DNA from: Cyclobacteriaceae bacterium
Lineage (GTDB): Bacteria > Bacteroidota > Bacteroidia > Cytophagales > Cyclobacteriaceae
Reading direction: 5' to 3'
Length of the DNA stretch: 64,000 nt
Assembly (NCBI GenBank): GCA_029858965.1
Contig: JAOUDZ010000009.1
Coordinates: forward strand, 1 to 64,000
Part shown: one piece after another, positions 26,187 to 33,937 of the stretch
Layout: each line of letters opens with the position of its first letter
How positions within the stretch are numbered: position 1 is the stretch's first letter
Position numbers and translations under genes: made by a program
Notes under the pieces: generated by a model
The model's input: the letters and a program-made list of their open reading frames with translations, nothing else
Databases searched by the model: none
Told to the model about the DNA's origin: nothing

Positions 26187-27038
26187 ATGAAAATATACAG
26201 AACACAGCAGGGCATTATTATTGAGTCCGATGCTAATTTCTTTATTTCGGCTCAGAAAGACTGGGACGGATATATCAATCGTGACGATTTATACCAATCA
26301 GTTTCAACTGAGCTACAACATCTTACGCCTGATCCTGCACTAAGGCAAAAGCTGGACAAGTATTTATTACCACCCATCCACCAACAGGAAGTCTGGGCTT
26401 CAGGCGTTACCTATATGAAAAGCAGAGAAGCCCGGATGGATGAATCCAAAGATGCAGGTGGTGGTGATTTTTACGCCCGCGTATACGATGCAGATCGCCC
26501 GGAGCTTTTCTTTAAAGCCACCGCGGCCAGGACTGTTGGCTCTGGCGACAACGTATTAATTCGCCGCGATTCCAACTGGAATGTTCCTGAACCCGAACTA
26601 ACACTTTTTGCCACAACGAATGGTAAGATTGTAGGTTACACCTGCGGCAACGACATGAGTTCGCGGGATATTGAAGGCGAAAATCCGTTGTATTTACCGC
26701 AAGCCAAAAGTTATGACGGCGCAGCAGCAATTGGCCCGTGTTTATACGTGCCCTCACAGGCCATAGACCCAGACACGCAAATCCACTTGTCAATTTTGAG
26801 AAATGGGCTAAACATGTTCTCGGGAAGCATCGGAATCAACCGAATGAAACGGTCACACACGGAATTAATCGGCTATCTATTTCGTGAAACCTCCTTCACG
26901 CACGGCGTGTTTCTGATGACAGGAACAGGCCTTGTTCCCCCGAATGATTTTACATTGCAGGTAGGTGATGAAATCAGGATTACAATTGATAATATTGGAA
27001 CGCTCATCAACACTGTTACACAAAAACCACTTGACTGA
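26187..27038 (+). CDS. FAH-fold sugar-acid dehydratase/hydrolase (2-keto-3-deoxy-acid type)
   Basis: 283 residues, fumarylacetoacetate-hydrolase fold. Metal-site residues lie in VPEPELTLFATTNG (Glu-x-Glu) and NDMSSRDIEGENPLYLPQAK, followed by YDGAAAIGPCLY and the C-terminal TGTGLVPP. The downstream gene (1-bp overlap) is an NADP-type aldehyde dehydrogenase resembling alpha-ketoglutarate semialdehyde dehydrogenase; the pair fits the Weimberg-type step from 2-keto-3-deoxy-pentonate to alpha-ketoglutarate semialdehyde. A 2,4-diketo-acid hydrolase role is the main alternative. A longer frame opens at 26103, but ATG 26187 gives the natural family N-terminus (MKIYRTQQG). Confidence 0.82.
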   Translation: MKIYRTQQGIIIESDANFFISAQKDWDGYINRDDLYQSVSTELQHLTPDPALRQKLDKYLLPPIHQQEVWASGVTYMKSREARMDESKDAGGGDFYARVYDADRPELFFKATAARTVGSGDNVLIRRDSNWNVPEPELTLFATTNGKIVGYTCGNDMSSRDIEGENPLYLPQAKSYDGAAAIGPCLYVPSQAIDPDTQIHLSILRNGLNMFSGSIGINRMKRSHTELIGYLFRETSFTHGVFLMTGTGLVPPNDFTLQVGDEIRITIDNIGTLINTVTQKPLD

Positions 27039-28615
27039 TGAATTTAACAGGCAAACAAATTATCGGACTTACCTTCTCTGCTGAAGGGTCAACTGTATTT
27101 CAAAGCTTGAATCCGACAACGGGCGAGAAATTGCCCACCCAGTTCCATGCCGCAACTCTAGCAGAGTTGGATCAGGCCGCACATAAAGCCCAAATAGCAT
27201 TTCAGGTGTACAGGCAGAAGTCGGGAACAGAAAAAGCCCTATTCCTTGAAAAAATTGCTGAAGAGATCGACAACCTGGGCGATGATCTAATCAATATCGC
27301 AACCGCTGAAACTGGTTTACCTGCAGGTAGAATTGCGGGCGAAAGAGGGAGAACAACTGGTCAGTTGCGACTTTTTGCGCAGCTTTTGAGGGACGGATCA
27401 TGGGTAAATGCACGCATCGAGACAGCGATACCCGACCGCCAGCCGCTGCCGAAGGTGGATATAAGAATGATGCACCGGGCACTCGGTCCTGTGGGTGTAT
27501 TTGGTGCAAGCAATTTCCCATTGGCCTTTTCAGTGGCCGGAGGTGACACAGCTTCCGCCCTTGCAGCAGGATGCCCTGTCATTGTAAAAGCCCATTCTGC
27601 GCATCCTGGTACTTCTGAGCTGGTGGGCAGCGCTATTCAGCAGGCTGCATTGAAATCAAAGATGCCAGAAGGAGTATTTTCGCTGCTTCACGGAAGCGGT
27701 ACTGTTATCGGTTCAGCGTTGGTTCAGCATCCAGTTATAAAGGCTATTGGCTTTACAGGATCGTATCAGGGTGGAATGGCACTTTTTAACTTGGCTGTCA
27801 AAAGGCCTGTGCCTATTCCCGTCTACGCTGAAATGGGCAGCACCAATCCAGTCTTTATATTACCTAAGATTATGCAGGAAAAAGGTGCTTTAATAGCCCA
27901 GCAATTTGCCGCATCAGTAACATTGGGCGTAGGCCAATTCTGTACAAATCCAGGGATGATGATTATTAACCAGTCCGGAGCGTCGCAGGGTTTCAAAAGT
28001 GATTTATCAAAAGAGTTCCGGCATGCAAAAGGTGGGGTTATGCTCACCAAAGGAATTCAGGATGCTTACCACAAGGGCGTTGCAAAACACCTGGAAAAAG
28101 AAAGTGTAACGGTGATGGCAGAAGGAGACGAAGGCGGTGGCTTTACGGCTGTCAAGCCTGTATTATTCGAAACAAATGGACAAGCGGTTGATGCAAACCC
28201 GGAATTATCAGAAGAGATATTCGGGCCAGCCAGCGTACTGGTCGAAACGCAAAGCAAGGAAGAGCTATTGCACATTGCGCAGAACCTGGAAGGTCACCTG
28301 ACGGCAACTGTGCACGGAACTCCTGAAGAGCTAACCGAATATGCTGACTTGCTTGAATTATTAGAACAAAAAGTGGGACGCCTAATTATCAACGGCTTTC
28401 CTACTGGCGTTGAAGTTTGTCACGCCATGATGCATGGCGGACCATTCCCCGCAACAACAGATTCCCGAAGTACTTCTGTGGGGACGGCCGCGATTTATCG
28501 GTTCACCCGGCCGGTGAGTTATCAGAATTTTCCGGAAAACCTCCTTCCTGACGAGCTGAAAACCAATAATCCGCTTCGGGTTTGGCGTCTGGTTAACGGT
28601 GCATTTCAACAATAA
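27038..28615 (+). CDS. NADP-dependent aldehyde dehydrogenase, alpha-ketoglutarate semialdehyde type
   Basis: 525 residues, ALDH superfamily. GASNFPLAFSVAGGDTASAL and CPVIVKAHSAHPGTSE form the coenzyme site, FTGSYQGGMALF the Rossmann glycine segment, AEMGSTNPVF the catalytic Glu and GVGQFCTNPG the catalytic Cys. The GASNFPLAF and KAHSAHPGTS forms are typical of the KGSADH/YcbD-like class that oxidises alpha-ketoglutarate semialdehyde to alpha-ketoglutarate. It overlaps the preceding FAH-fold gene by one base (TGATG), indicating coupled expression. Upstream steps of the sugar-acid pathway are not in the window. Confidence 0.88.
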   Translation: MNLTGKQIIGLTFSAEGSTVFQSLNPTTGEKLPTQFHAATLAELDQAAHKAQIAFQVYRQKSGTEKALFLEKIAEEIDNLGDDLINIATAETGLPAGRIAGERGRTTGQLRLFAQLLRDGSWVNARIETAIPDRQPLPKVDIRMMHRALGPVGVFGASNFPLAFSVAGGDTASALAAGCPVIVKAHSAHPGTSELVGSAIQQAALKSKMPEGVFSLLHGSGTVIGSALVQHPVIKAIGFTGSYQGGMALFNLAVKRPVPIPVYAEMGSTNPVFILPKIMQEKGALIAQQFAASVTLGVGQFCTNPGMMIINQSGASQGFKSDLSKEFRHAKGGVMLTKGIQDAYHKGVAKHLEKESVTVMAEGDEGGGFTAVKPVLFETNGQAVDANPELSEEIFGPASVLVETQSKEELLHIAQNLEGHLTATVHGTPEELTEYADLLELLEQKVGRLIINGFPTGVEVCHAMMHGGPFPATTDSRSTSVGTAAIYRFTRPVSYQNFPENLLPDELKTNNPLRVWRLVNGAFQQ

Positions 28616-28702
28616 TAGCAATCGCCACGTGTCAGTGGTCTCTATATCATACCGCCAAAACCGGGTGAATATCAGGTCAAAAGGTTAGCGAATTACGAAT
28701 CG

Positions 28703-28725
28703 GTCCTCCTATGGCGCATAGGGAC
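28703..28725 (+). other. Stem-loop upstream of the DUF6435/photolyase pair
   Basis: GTCC (28703-28706) pairs with GGAC (28722-28725) and CTATG with CATAG around a GCG loop, with a two-base bulge. No T-run follows, so it is more likely leader structure or chance than a terminator. Confidence 0.3.
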
Positions 28726-28818
28726 AGGCCATTAGCTTCTGCCAACCTATTTACGCGACATGCACAATATCCAATAACATCCCCGCGCCTTATGTGTTTT
28801 AAGGTATAAAGAACAATT

Positions 28819-29007
28819 ATGTTTTCATTTTTTAAGAACAACCCGGTTAAGAAACTTGAGGATAAGCGCAAGAAGTTATTGGAAGAAGCCATGCATACGC
28901 AGCGTTCGGGGGATTTGAAGGCATATGCATTGAAAATGGAAATGATCGACAAACTGGAAAAGGAAATTGAAAGCCTTCAATCTCAAGAACGCGGACGCCC
29001 TCGTTAG
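28819..29007 (+). CDS. DUF6435-like small protein
   Basis: 62 residues beginning MFSFFKNNPVKKLEDKRKKL, then EEAMHTQRSGDLKAYALKMEM and a helical charged end. This resembles the DUF6435 small proteins of proteobacteria and Bacteroidota, of unknown function; the match is by eye. ATG 28819 is preceded by an A-rich region. The 3' 41 bases overlap the apparent start of the photolyase gene in another frame, so the two are probably co-transcribed and translationally coupled. Confidence 0.7.
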   Translation: MFSFFKNNPVKKLEDKRKKLLEEAMHTQRSGDLKAYALKMEMIDKLEKEIESLQSQERGRPR

Positions 29008-30292
29008 TCCGACCACGACAGTATTTTGGTTTAGAAGAGACTTGCGTCTTTCCGATAACGCCGGCATGTATCACGCGTTGCAGGAAAACAAAAATGTTCT
29101 TCCCCTATTTATCTTCGATACTGAAATCCTGGGAAAACTGGAAGATAAAAAAGATAGCCGGGTAACGTTCATTCACCAATCACTAAGATCGCTAAAGTCT
29201 CAATTGGAAGAAATAGGAAGTTCACTTCTGGTTTTCCATGGGAATCCACGGGAATTTTTCAAAATAATAAGCCCTAAAGCGGTTTACACCAACCATGATT
29301 ATGAGCCGTATGCCCTGCAACGTGATCAGGATATCAATGCGATTCTTGTGCAGCGAGGCTCCACATTAAAGATATTCAAGGATCATGTAATCTTTGAATG
29401 CAACGAGATATTAAAAGATGACGGGAAGCCCTACACTGTTTTCACGCCGTACTGCAGAAAATGGAAATCCAAATGCACCAAATTCCATTTAAAAAATTAT
29501 CCCACAGAAAAATATTTCGCACATTTAAAACAAGTTGATCCAATACCATTTCCATCCCTTAAGGATATTGGCTTTGAGAAGTCCGAAATTACTTTTCCCA
29601 ACCGCATTGTTAGCAAATCAATAGTTGAGCATTATGACAAGACCCGTAATTTTCCAGCCATTCAAGGTACAACGCAATTAAGCGTTCATATTCGTTTCGG
29701 GACAATCAGTATCAGGAAATTGGCGCGTCTTGCCATTCAACAGAATGAAGTCTGGCTTAACGAACTGATTTGGCGTGATTTCTATCATATGATACTCTGG
29801 CATTTTCCGCACGTTGAAACAAAAGCCTTTAAGCCTGCTTACGATAGGATAGCGTGGAGAAATGATCCTGAAGAATTTAATGCCTGGTGTGAAGGAAGAA
29901 CGGGTTACCCGATTGTGGACGCCGGCATGCGGGAGTTGAACGCAACCGGTTTCATGCACAACCGTGTGCGTATGATTGTTGCCAGCTTTCTCACAAAACA
30001 TCTATTGATAGACTGGCGCTGGGGAGAAGCGTACTTTGCCCAGAAATTACTGGATTACGACCTTGCTGCGAATAATGGTGGCTGGCAGTGGGCTTCAGGC
30101 GCTGGGTGTGACGCAGCACCCTACTTCAGGATATTCAATCCGAAACTGCAAACCGAAAAGTTTGATCCACAGCTGTCATACATCAACAAGTGGGTTCCGG
30201 AGCACAATAACCCGGAATACCCTGCCCCTATTGTAGATCACAAATATGCGCGTGATCGGGCTCTGAGAATATACAAACAGGCATTGGGATAA
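28967..30292 (+). CDS. phr: Deoxyribodipyrimidine photolyase (class I-like)
   Basis: 441 residues. The N-terminal antenna domain begins TTVFWFRRDLRLSDN; the C-terminal FAD domain holds LNELIWRDFYHMILW, WCEGRTGYPIVDAGMRELN, GFMHNRVRMIVASFLTKHL, DWRWGEAYFAQKLLDYDLA and NNGGWQWASGAGCDAAPYF, the signatures of light-driven CPD repair enzymes that split pyrimidine dimers. No in-frame ATG or GTG lies before the first motif; TTG 28967, inside the preceding small gene and 21 bases after an in-frame stop, is the only usual start. The nearby CarH-like regulator and sigma factor suggest light control. Confidence 0.93.
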   Translation: MKAFNLKNADALVSPTTTVFWFRRDLRLSDNAGMYHALQENKNVLPLFIFDTEILGKLEDKKDSRVTFIHQSLRSLKSQLEEIGSSLLVFHGNPREFFKIISPKAVYTNHDYEPYALQRDQDINAILVQRGSTLKIFKDHVIFECNEILKDDGKPYTVFTPYCRKWKSKCTKFHLKNYPTEKYFAHLKQVDPIPFPSLKDIGFEKSEITFPNRIVSKSIVEHYDKTRNFPAIQGTTQLSVHIRFGTISIRKLARLAIQQNEVWLNELIWRDFYHMILWHFPHVETKAFKPAYDRIAWRNDPEEFNAWCEGRTGYPIVDAGMRELNATGFMHNRVRMIVASFLTKHLLIDWRWGEAYFAQKLLDYDLAANNGGWQWASGAGCDAAPYFRIFNPKLQTEKFDPQLSYINKWVPEHNNPEYPAPIVDHKYARDRALRIYKQALG

Positions 30293-30327
30293 TCCAGGTA
30301 TAATTCCTCCTATTCGGCGGACCTAAC

Positions 30328-32475
30328 TTAGTAGACGAAGATCTCGTCAATAAATACCCAACCCTTCTGCCCTTTTCCGTTATGCCATGCGGGCAATTTG
30401 GCGACGGGTTTGGCAACCACTTTATAATACGAATACGAAGCCGGTTCAAGAGGTATGAACAAGGCTCGAACACCCTGCGGCTCATTTCCTGCTGGTTGGT
30501 CAGGCTTTAATCTTTTAATTAACCTTAGCTCATTTTTGTTCTCACCTGCCCATACTTCAACTTCTTCAGGTGGGAAACAGAAAGCCCCAATATTTTTTCC
30601 ATAGCTAAGTACGATCTGCTTTACCGTAGCAGTTTGCCCTGCAAAGGAGATTCCAGCCACAAAAGGTTCATTGCGATATCCTAGCCATGAAGGTTCTTGC
30701 AACACATCAGGCACACCTTTTCTTCTATCCACCAGACTCGCCTGCCCCTGGCCCCTATACCGCGGATCGGGCTGCGTGAGCAATTCGACCTGTGTTGGAT
30801 TTAATCCCGCAACGAAACAGGTTACTTCATACACCCCGCTGCAATACCAGGATTCCTTGCAGGCCCGTGCTTTGATTACCGTAGTCTCACTGAACTTAAG
30901 CGGGTGATCATAAACCAACCCCTTTAACGTATCCGGCTCTGAACCGTCCAATGTATAACGGATTGCAACACCGGGCATAGGATGCTTTAGCCTGATGTCC
31001 GCATTGCTTTGCACCACGCCTTCATTGTCCAAAATCGGTTTACTTAATTTTAATATTGACTCATCATTAAATTGGCTATTGATAATCGAAACCTTCGGAT
31101 ACAAGGTAGAAAGAGAGTCAAGCTGAGTATCGGATATTTTTGTACTCCATACAAAGACATCGCGAAGGTTGGGTAATGACAAAATATAACCCAGACTGCC
31201 TGCTCCTATCGCTGTGCCAGCAAGGGCAATAGATTTTAGGTTTTTCAAACCTCCAAGTTCTGCCAGGCCATCACCTTTAATGGCTGAAAAATTAAGATTC
31301 AGGTACTCCAGATTTACAAATAATTTAATTGTCGACAAATCTTTATCTTCAACAGGCATCTTGGAAAGATTCAAAACGACAAGTTGATCTTTAATAACGC
31401 TCAGCTCGTCCAACGCCTTTTTTTCAAAAGATTTCCGAACAAAAAAATCCACTTGCAGGGCAGGACTATTTTGATACAACGGAAGGACCGTTCGAAATGG
31501 CGTATTCAGATTTTTGACAACGTACTCTGAAGCAGCTTCAAATGTGTACTGCTCCTCTACAGGAGGTGGGGGTTGTGCAGCAACGATAGCAGCCACCATG
31601 GATTTCAAAGAATCTCCATCATCAAATTGACTCAATTTTTTTTCAAAATCAGCGCCGGATTTTATCCATGCCTTTAAGGCTGCAATTTCAATTCGGGTAA
31701 GTTGTGGCTTTCCGTCCGGCGGCATATGTGCCTCCTCGCTGAGGGGAAGATAAAATGCCTTAATCATTCGGCTGGCGGAAGGATCTCCTTCAACCCATGG
31801 CTTCCCATTCTCTCCACCGGCTTTAAACTTATCGACAGAAGTCATGATTAATCCGCCTTTGGCTTTGGATTCATTATGGCATGTGAAACACTTTCTCTCC
31901 AGGATTGGCTCGACAGCGTATTTATAAACAGAAGCATTATCAGCTGTCAAAACAATTTTCGATTTGGAAATAGGTGCTAACAGGAAATTATCGCCATGCG
32001 TCAACACAGCGCCAGTATGCCCTGTAAAAACCAGCACCAAACAAGAAAGGATACCTATGCCAAAGAATATAGATTTTTTTTTAGCTGCATTGTGCAACAA
32101 AAGCGCTGCATAGCAAAGAAAGCTCAGCAAAACCCCGCTGATTTTATGTCGCGCTAATACCTCTGGACCATAGTCACTTTGAAGGCTTAAAAAAAAACCA
32201 AAGAGCGCTGCAGCGGAAGCCGAAAGGGAGGTCAACAATAGCCCAATGTGAATTACATGATGTGTAACAACTTTGTCATTATCTTTTTGCACGAGCATCA
32301 GTACAACAAGAAAGACTATTGCACCAATAGGGAGATGCAAGACTAGTGGGTGCATTCGGCCTGCAACTTGTAACCAGGCTGGAAGGTCGATTCGATTTTC
32401 AGCAAATAATAAGAAAAGCAAGAAGACCTGAATGCAGAAAATCAGGTTGAGGACTACACGACTTAAACGCTCCAT
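30328..32475 (-). CDS. Membrane cytochrome c protein with LRR-like and chitobiase-C-like domains
   Basis: 715 residues, multidomain. About four N-terminal membrane segments (residues 10-165) resemble DUF2231-type membrane domains. A planctomycete-type cytochrome c domain follows at ~190-285 with ERKCFTCHNES (CxxCH) and a distal Met in EAHMPPDGK. Residues ~385-470 look like leucine-rich repeats (FVNLEYLNLNFSAIKG, LKNLKSIALAGTAI). Residues ~505-565 match the beta-strand domain seen at chitobiase C-termini (IRYTLDGSEPDT, TTVIKARACKESW), and the last ~145 may be a discoidin-like carbohydrate-binding fold. Last gene of the three-gene operon. Likely periplasmic-facing; substrate unknown. Confidence 0.78.
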   Translation of the reverse strand: MERLSRVVLNLIFCIQVFLLFLLFAENRIDLPAWLQVAGRMHPLVLHLPIGAIVFLVVLMLVQKDNDKVVTHHVIHIGLLLTSLSASAAALFGFFLSLQSDYGPEVLARHKISGVLLSFLCYAALLLHNAAKKKSIFFGIGILSCLVLVFTGHTGAVLTHGDNFLLAPISKSKIVLTADNASVYKYAVEPILERKCFTCHNESKAKGGLIMTSVDKFKAGGENGKPWVEGDPSASRMIKAFYLPLSEEAHMPPDGKPQLTRIEIAALKAWIKSGADFEKKLSQFDDGDSLKSMVAAIVAAQPPPPVEEQYTFEAASEYVVKNLNTPFRTVLPLYQNSPALQVDFFVRKSFEKKALDELSVIKDQLVVLNLSKMPVEDKDLSTIKLFVNLEYLNLNFSAIKGDGLAELGGLKNLKSIALAGTAIGAGSLGYILSLPNLRDVFVWSTKISDTQLDSLSTLYPKVSIINSQFNDESILKLSKPILDNEGVVQSNADIRLKHPMPGVAIRYTLDGSEPDTLKGLVYDHPLKFSETTVIKARACKESWYCSGVYEVTCFVAGLNPTQVELLTQPDPRYRGQGQASLVDRRKGVPDVLQEPSWLGYRNEPFVAGISFAGQTATVKQIVLSYGKNIGAFCFPPEEVEVWAGENKNELRLIKRLKPDQPAGNEPQGVRALFIPLEPASYSYYKVVAKPVAKLPAWHNGKGQKGWVFIDEIFVY

Positions 32476-32482
32476 GAATCCA

Positions 32483-33934
32483 TTATGCTAAAATGCCATT
32501 CACCACTTTCCCGGCCACATCGGTTAAGCGGTATCTTCGCCCCAGATGCTTAAATGTGAGCTGCTCGTGATTAAGCCCCATAAGATGCAATACAGTTGCA
32601 TGAAAATCATTTACGTGCACGGGGTCTCGCACAATATTATAACCAAACTCATCTGTCTCACCATAGACCGTACCGGGCTTTACGCCACCGCCAGCCATCC
32701 ATATTGTATAGCTCCTTGGATGATGGTCTCTGCCATAATTTTCTTTTGAGAGATTTCCCTGGCAATAATTTGTTCTGCCGAATTCGCCACCCCATATTAC
32801 CAGTGTCTCGTCCAACAGGCCACGTTGTTTCAGGTCCATGATCAGGGCTGCGGTTGCGCGGTCAACATCTTCGGCTTGCAGAGGCATTTCACCTACCATA
32901 TTTCCATGCTGATCCCAGCCCTGATGATATAACTGGACAAAGCGAACTCCTGATTCAGAAAGCTTGCGGGCGAGCAAACAATTGGAGGCATATGTGCCTG
33001 GCACCAGGCAATCTGCACCATACATCTTAATGATATGGTCAGGTTCTTGAGAGAGGTCTGATAATTCCGGAACTGCTGCCTGCATTCTGTATGCCATTTC
33101 GTACTGTTGCACCCTTGCCTGAATTTCCGGATCACCAAAATCGGTGTAATTCAAATCATTTAGTTGGGCAAGATTGTCCAACATCTTCCGGGTATCCTGC
33201 CTGTCTCGTCCAGCGGGATCTTTCAAATAGAGAACACGCTCTTCACTGCTGCTAAATTGAACACCCTGATGGATACTGTCTAAGAAACCATTGCTCCAAA
33301 GTTTTGAATATACGCCCTGACCGTTACCTCTTCCCCGGGATAACAAAACACAATAAGCGGGAAGGTTCTTATTTTCACTTCCCAAACCGTAACTCAGCCA
33401 CGCACCCATGCTTGGCCGATTCCCCTGCTGGGCGCCCGATTGCATAAAAGTCAACGCCGGATCGTGGTTAATGGCTTCGGTATGCATGGTTTTAATGAAG
33501 CATATATCATCAACAATCTTGGCGATGTTCGGGAAGATTTCGCTTACCCAGGCTCCCGATTTCCCGTACTGTTTAAAAGAAAAATGAGACCCTACAAGCG
33601 GAAATTTTGCCTGATTAGATGTCATGCCCGTTAGCCGTTGTCCCTGCCGAATTGAAGCTGGCAAATCCTGACCCGTCATTTTATTAAGCAACGGCTTGTA
33701 GTCAAAACTTTCCAGCTGCGATGGAGCCCCATTCTGAAACAGATAAATAATTCGTTTTGCCTTTGGTGCAAAATGGGGTAATCCCGTTAACTGTGAAAGT
33801 CCATCATCACCCGATTTGAACAGGTCTGGTATCAACAGAGATCCCAGTGCAACAGACCCCAGGCCCAAGCTCATTTTTCCCAGAAAATGCCTGCGTGTAA
33901 TATGAAATCGTTGATTTATAAATTCATTCTCCAT
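32483..33934 (-). CDS. DUF1501 protein with Tat-type signal
   Basis: 483 residues. The N-terminus has TRRHFLGKMSLGLGSVALGSLL, a twin-arginine-like export signal, so it is folded before export. The body fits DUF1501, a sulfatase/alkaline-phosphatase-like fold: LFQNGAPSQLESFDYKP, the KTMHTEAINHDPA segment, WDQHGNMV, VIWGGEFGRTNYCQG and GRDHHPRSYTIWMAGGG. DUF1501 genes regularly follow DUF1549/DUF1553 cytochrome genes, especially in Planctomycetes and Bacteroidota. It lies 3 bases after the upstream 770-residue gene and 7 before the 715-residue gene, middle of the operon. Biochemical role not established. Confidence 0.9.
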   Translation of the reverse strand: MENEFINQRFHITRRHFLGKMSLGLGSVALGSLLIPDLFKSGDDGLSQLTGLPHFAPKAKRIIYLFQNGAPSQLESFDYKPLLNKMTGQDLPASIRQGQRLTGMTSNQAKFPLVGSHFSFKQYGKSGAWVSEIFPNIAKIVDDICFIKTMHTEAINHDPALTFMQSGAQQGNRPSMGAWLSYGLGSENKNLPAYCVLLSRGRGNGQGVYSKLWSNGFLDSIHQGVQFSSSEERVLYLKDPAGRDRQDTRKMLDNLAQLNDLNYTDFGDPEIQARVQQYEMAYRMQAAVPELSDLSQEPDHIIKMYGADCLVPGTYASNCLLARKLSESGVRFVQLYHQGWDQHGNMVGEMPLQAEDVDRATAALIMDLKQRGLLDETLVIWGGEFGRTNYCQGNLSKENYGRDHHPRSYTIWMAGGGVKPGTVYGETDEFGYNIVRDPVHVNDFHATVLHLMGLNHEQLTFKHLGRRYRLTDVAGKVVNGILA

Positions 33935-33937
33935 AAG

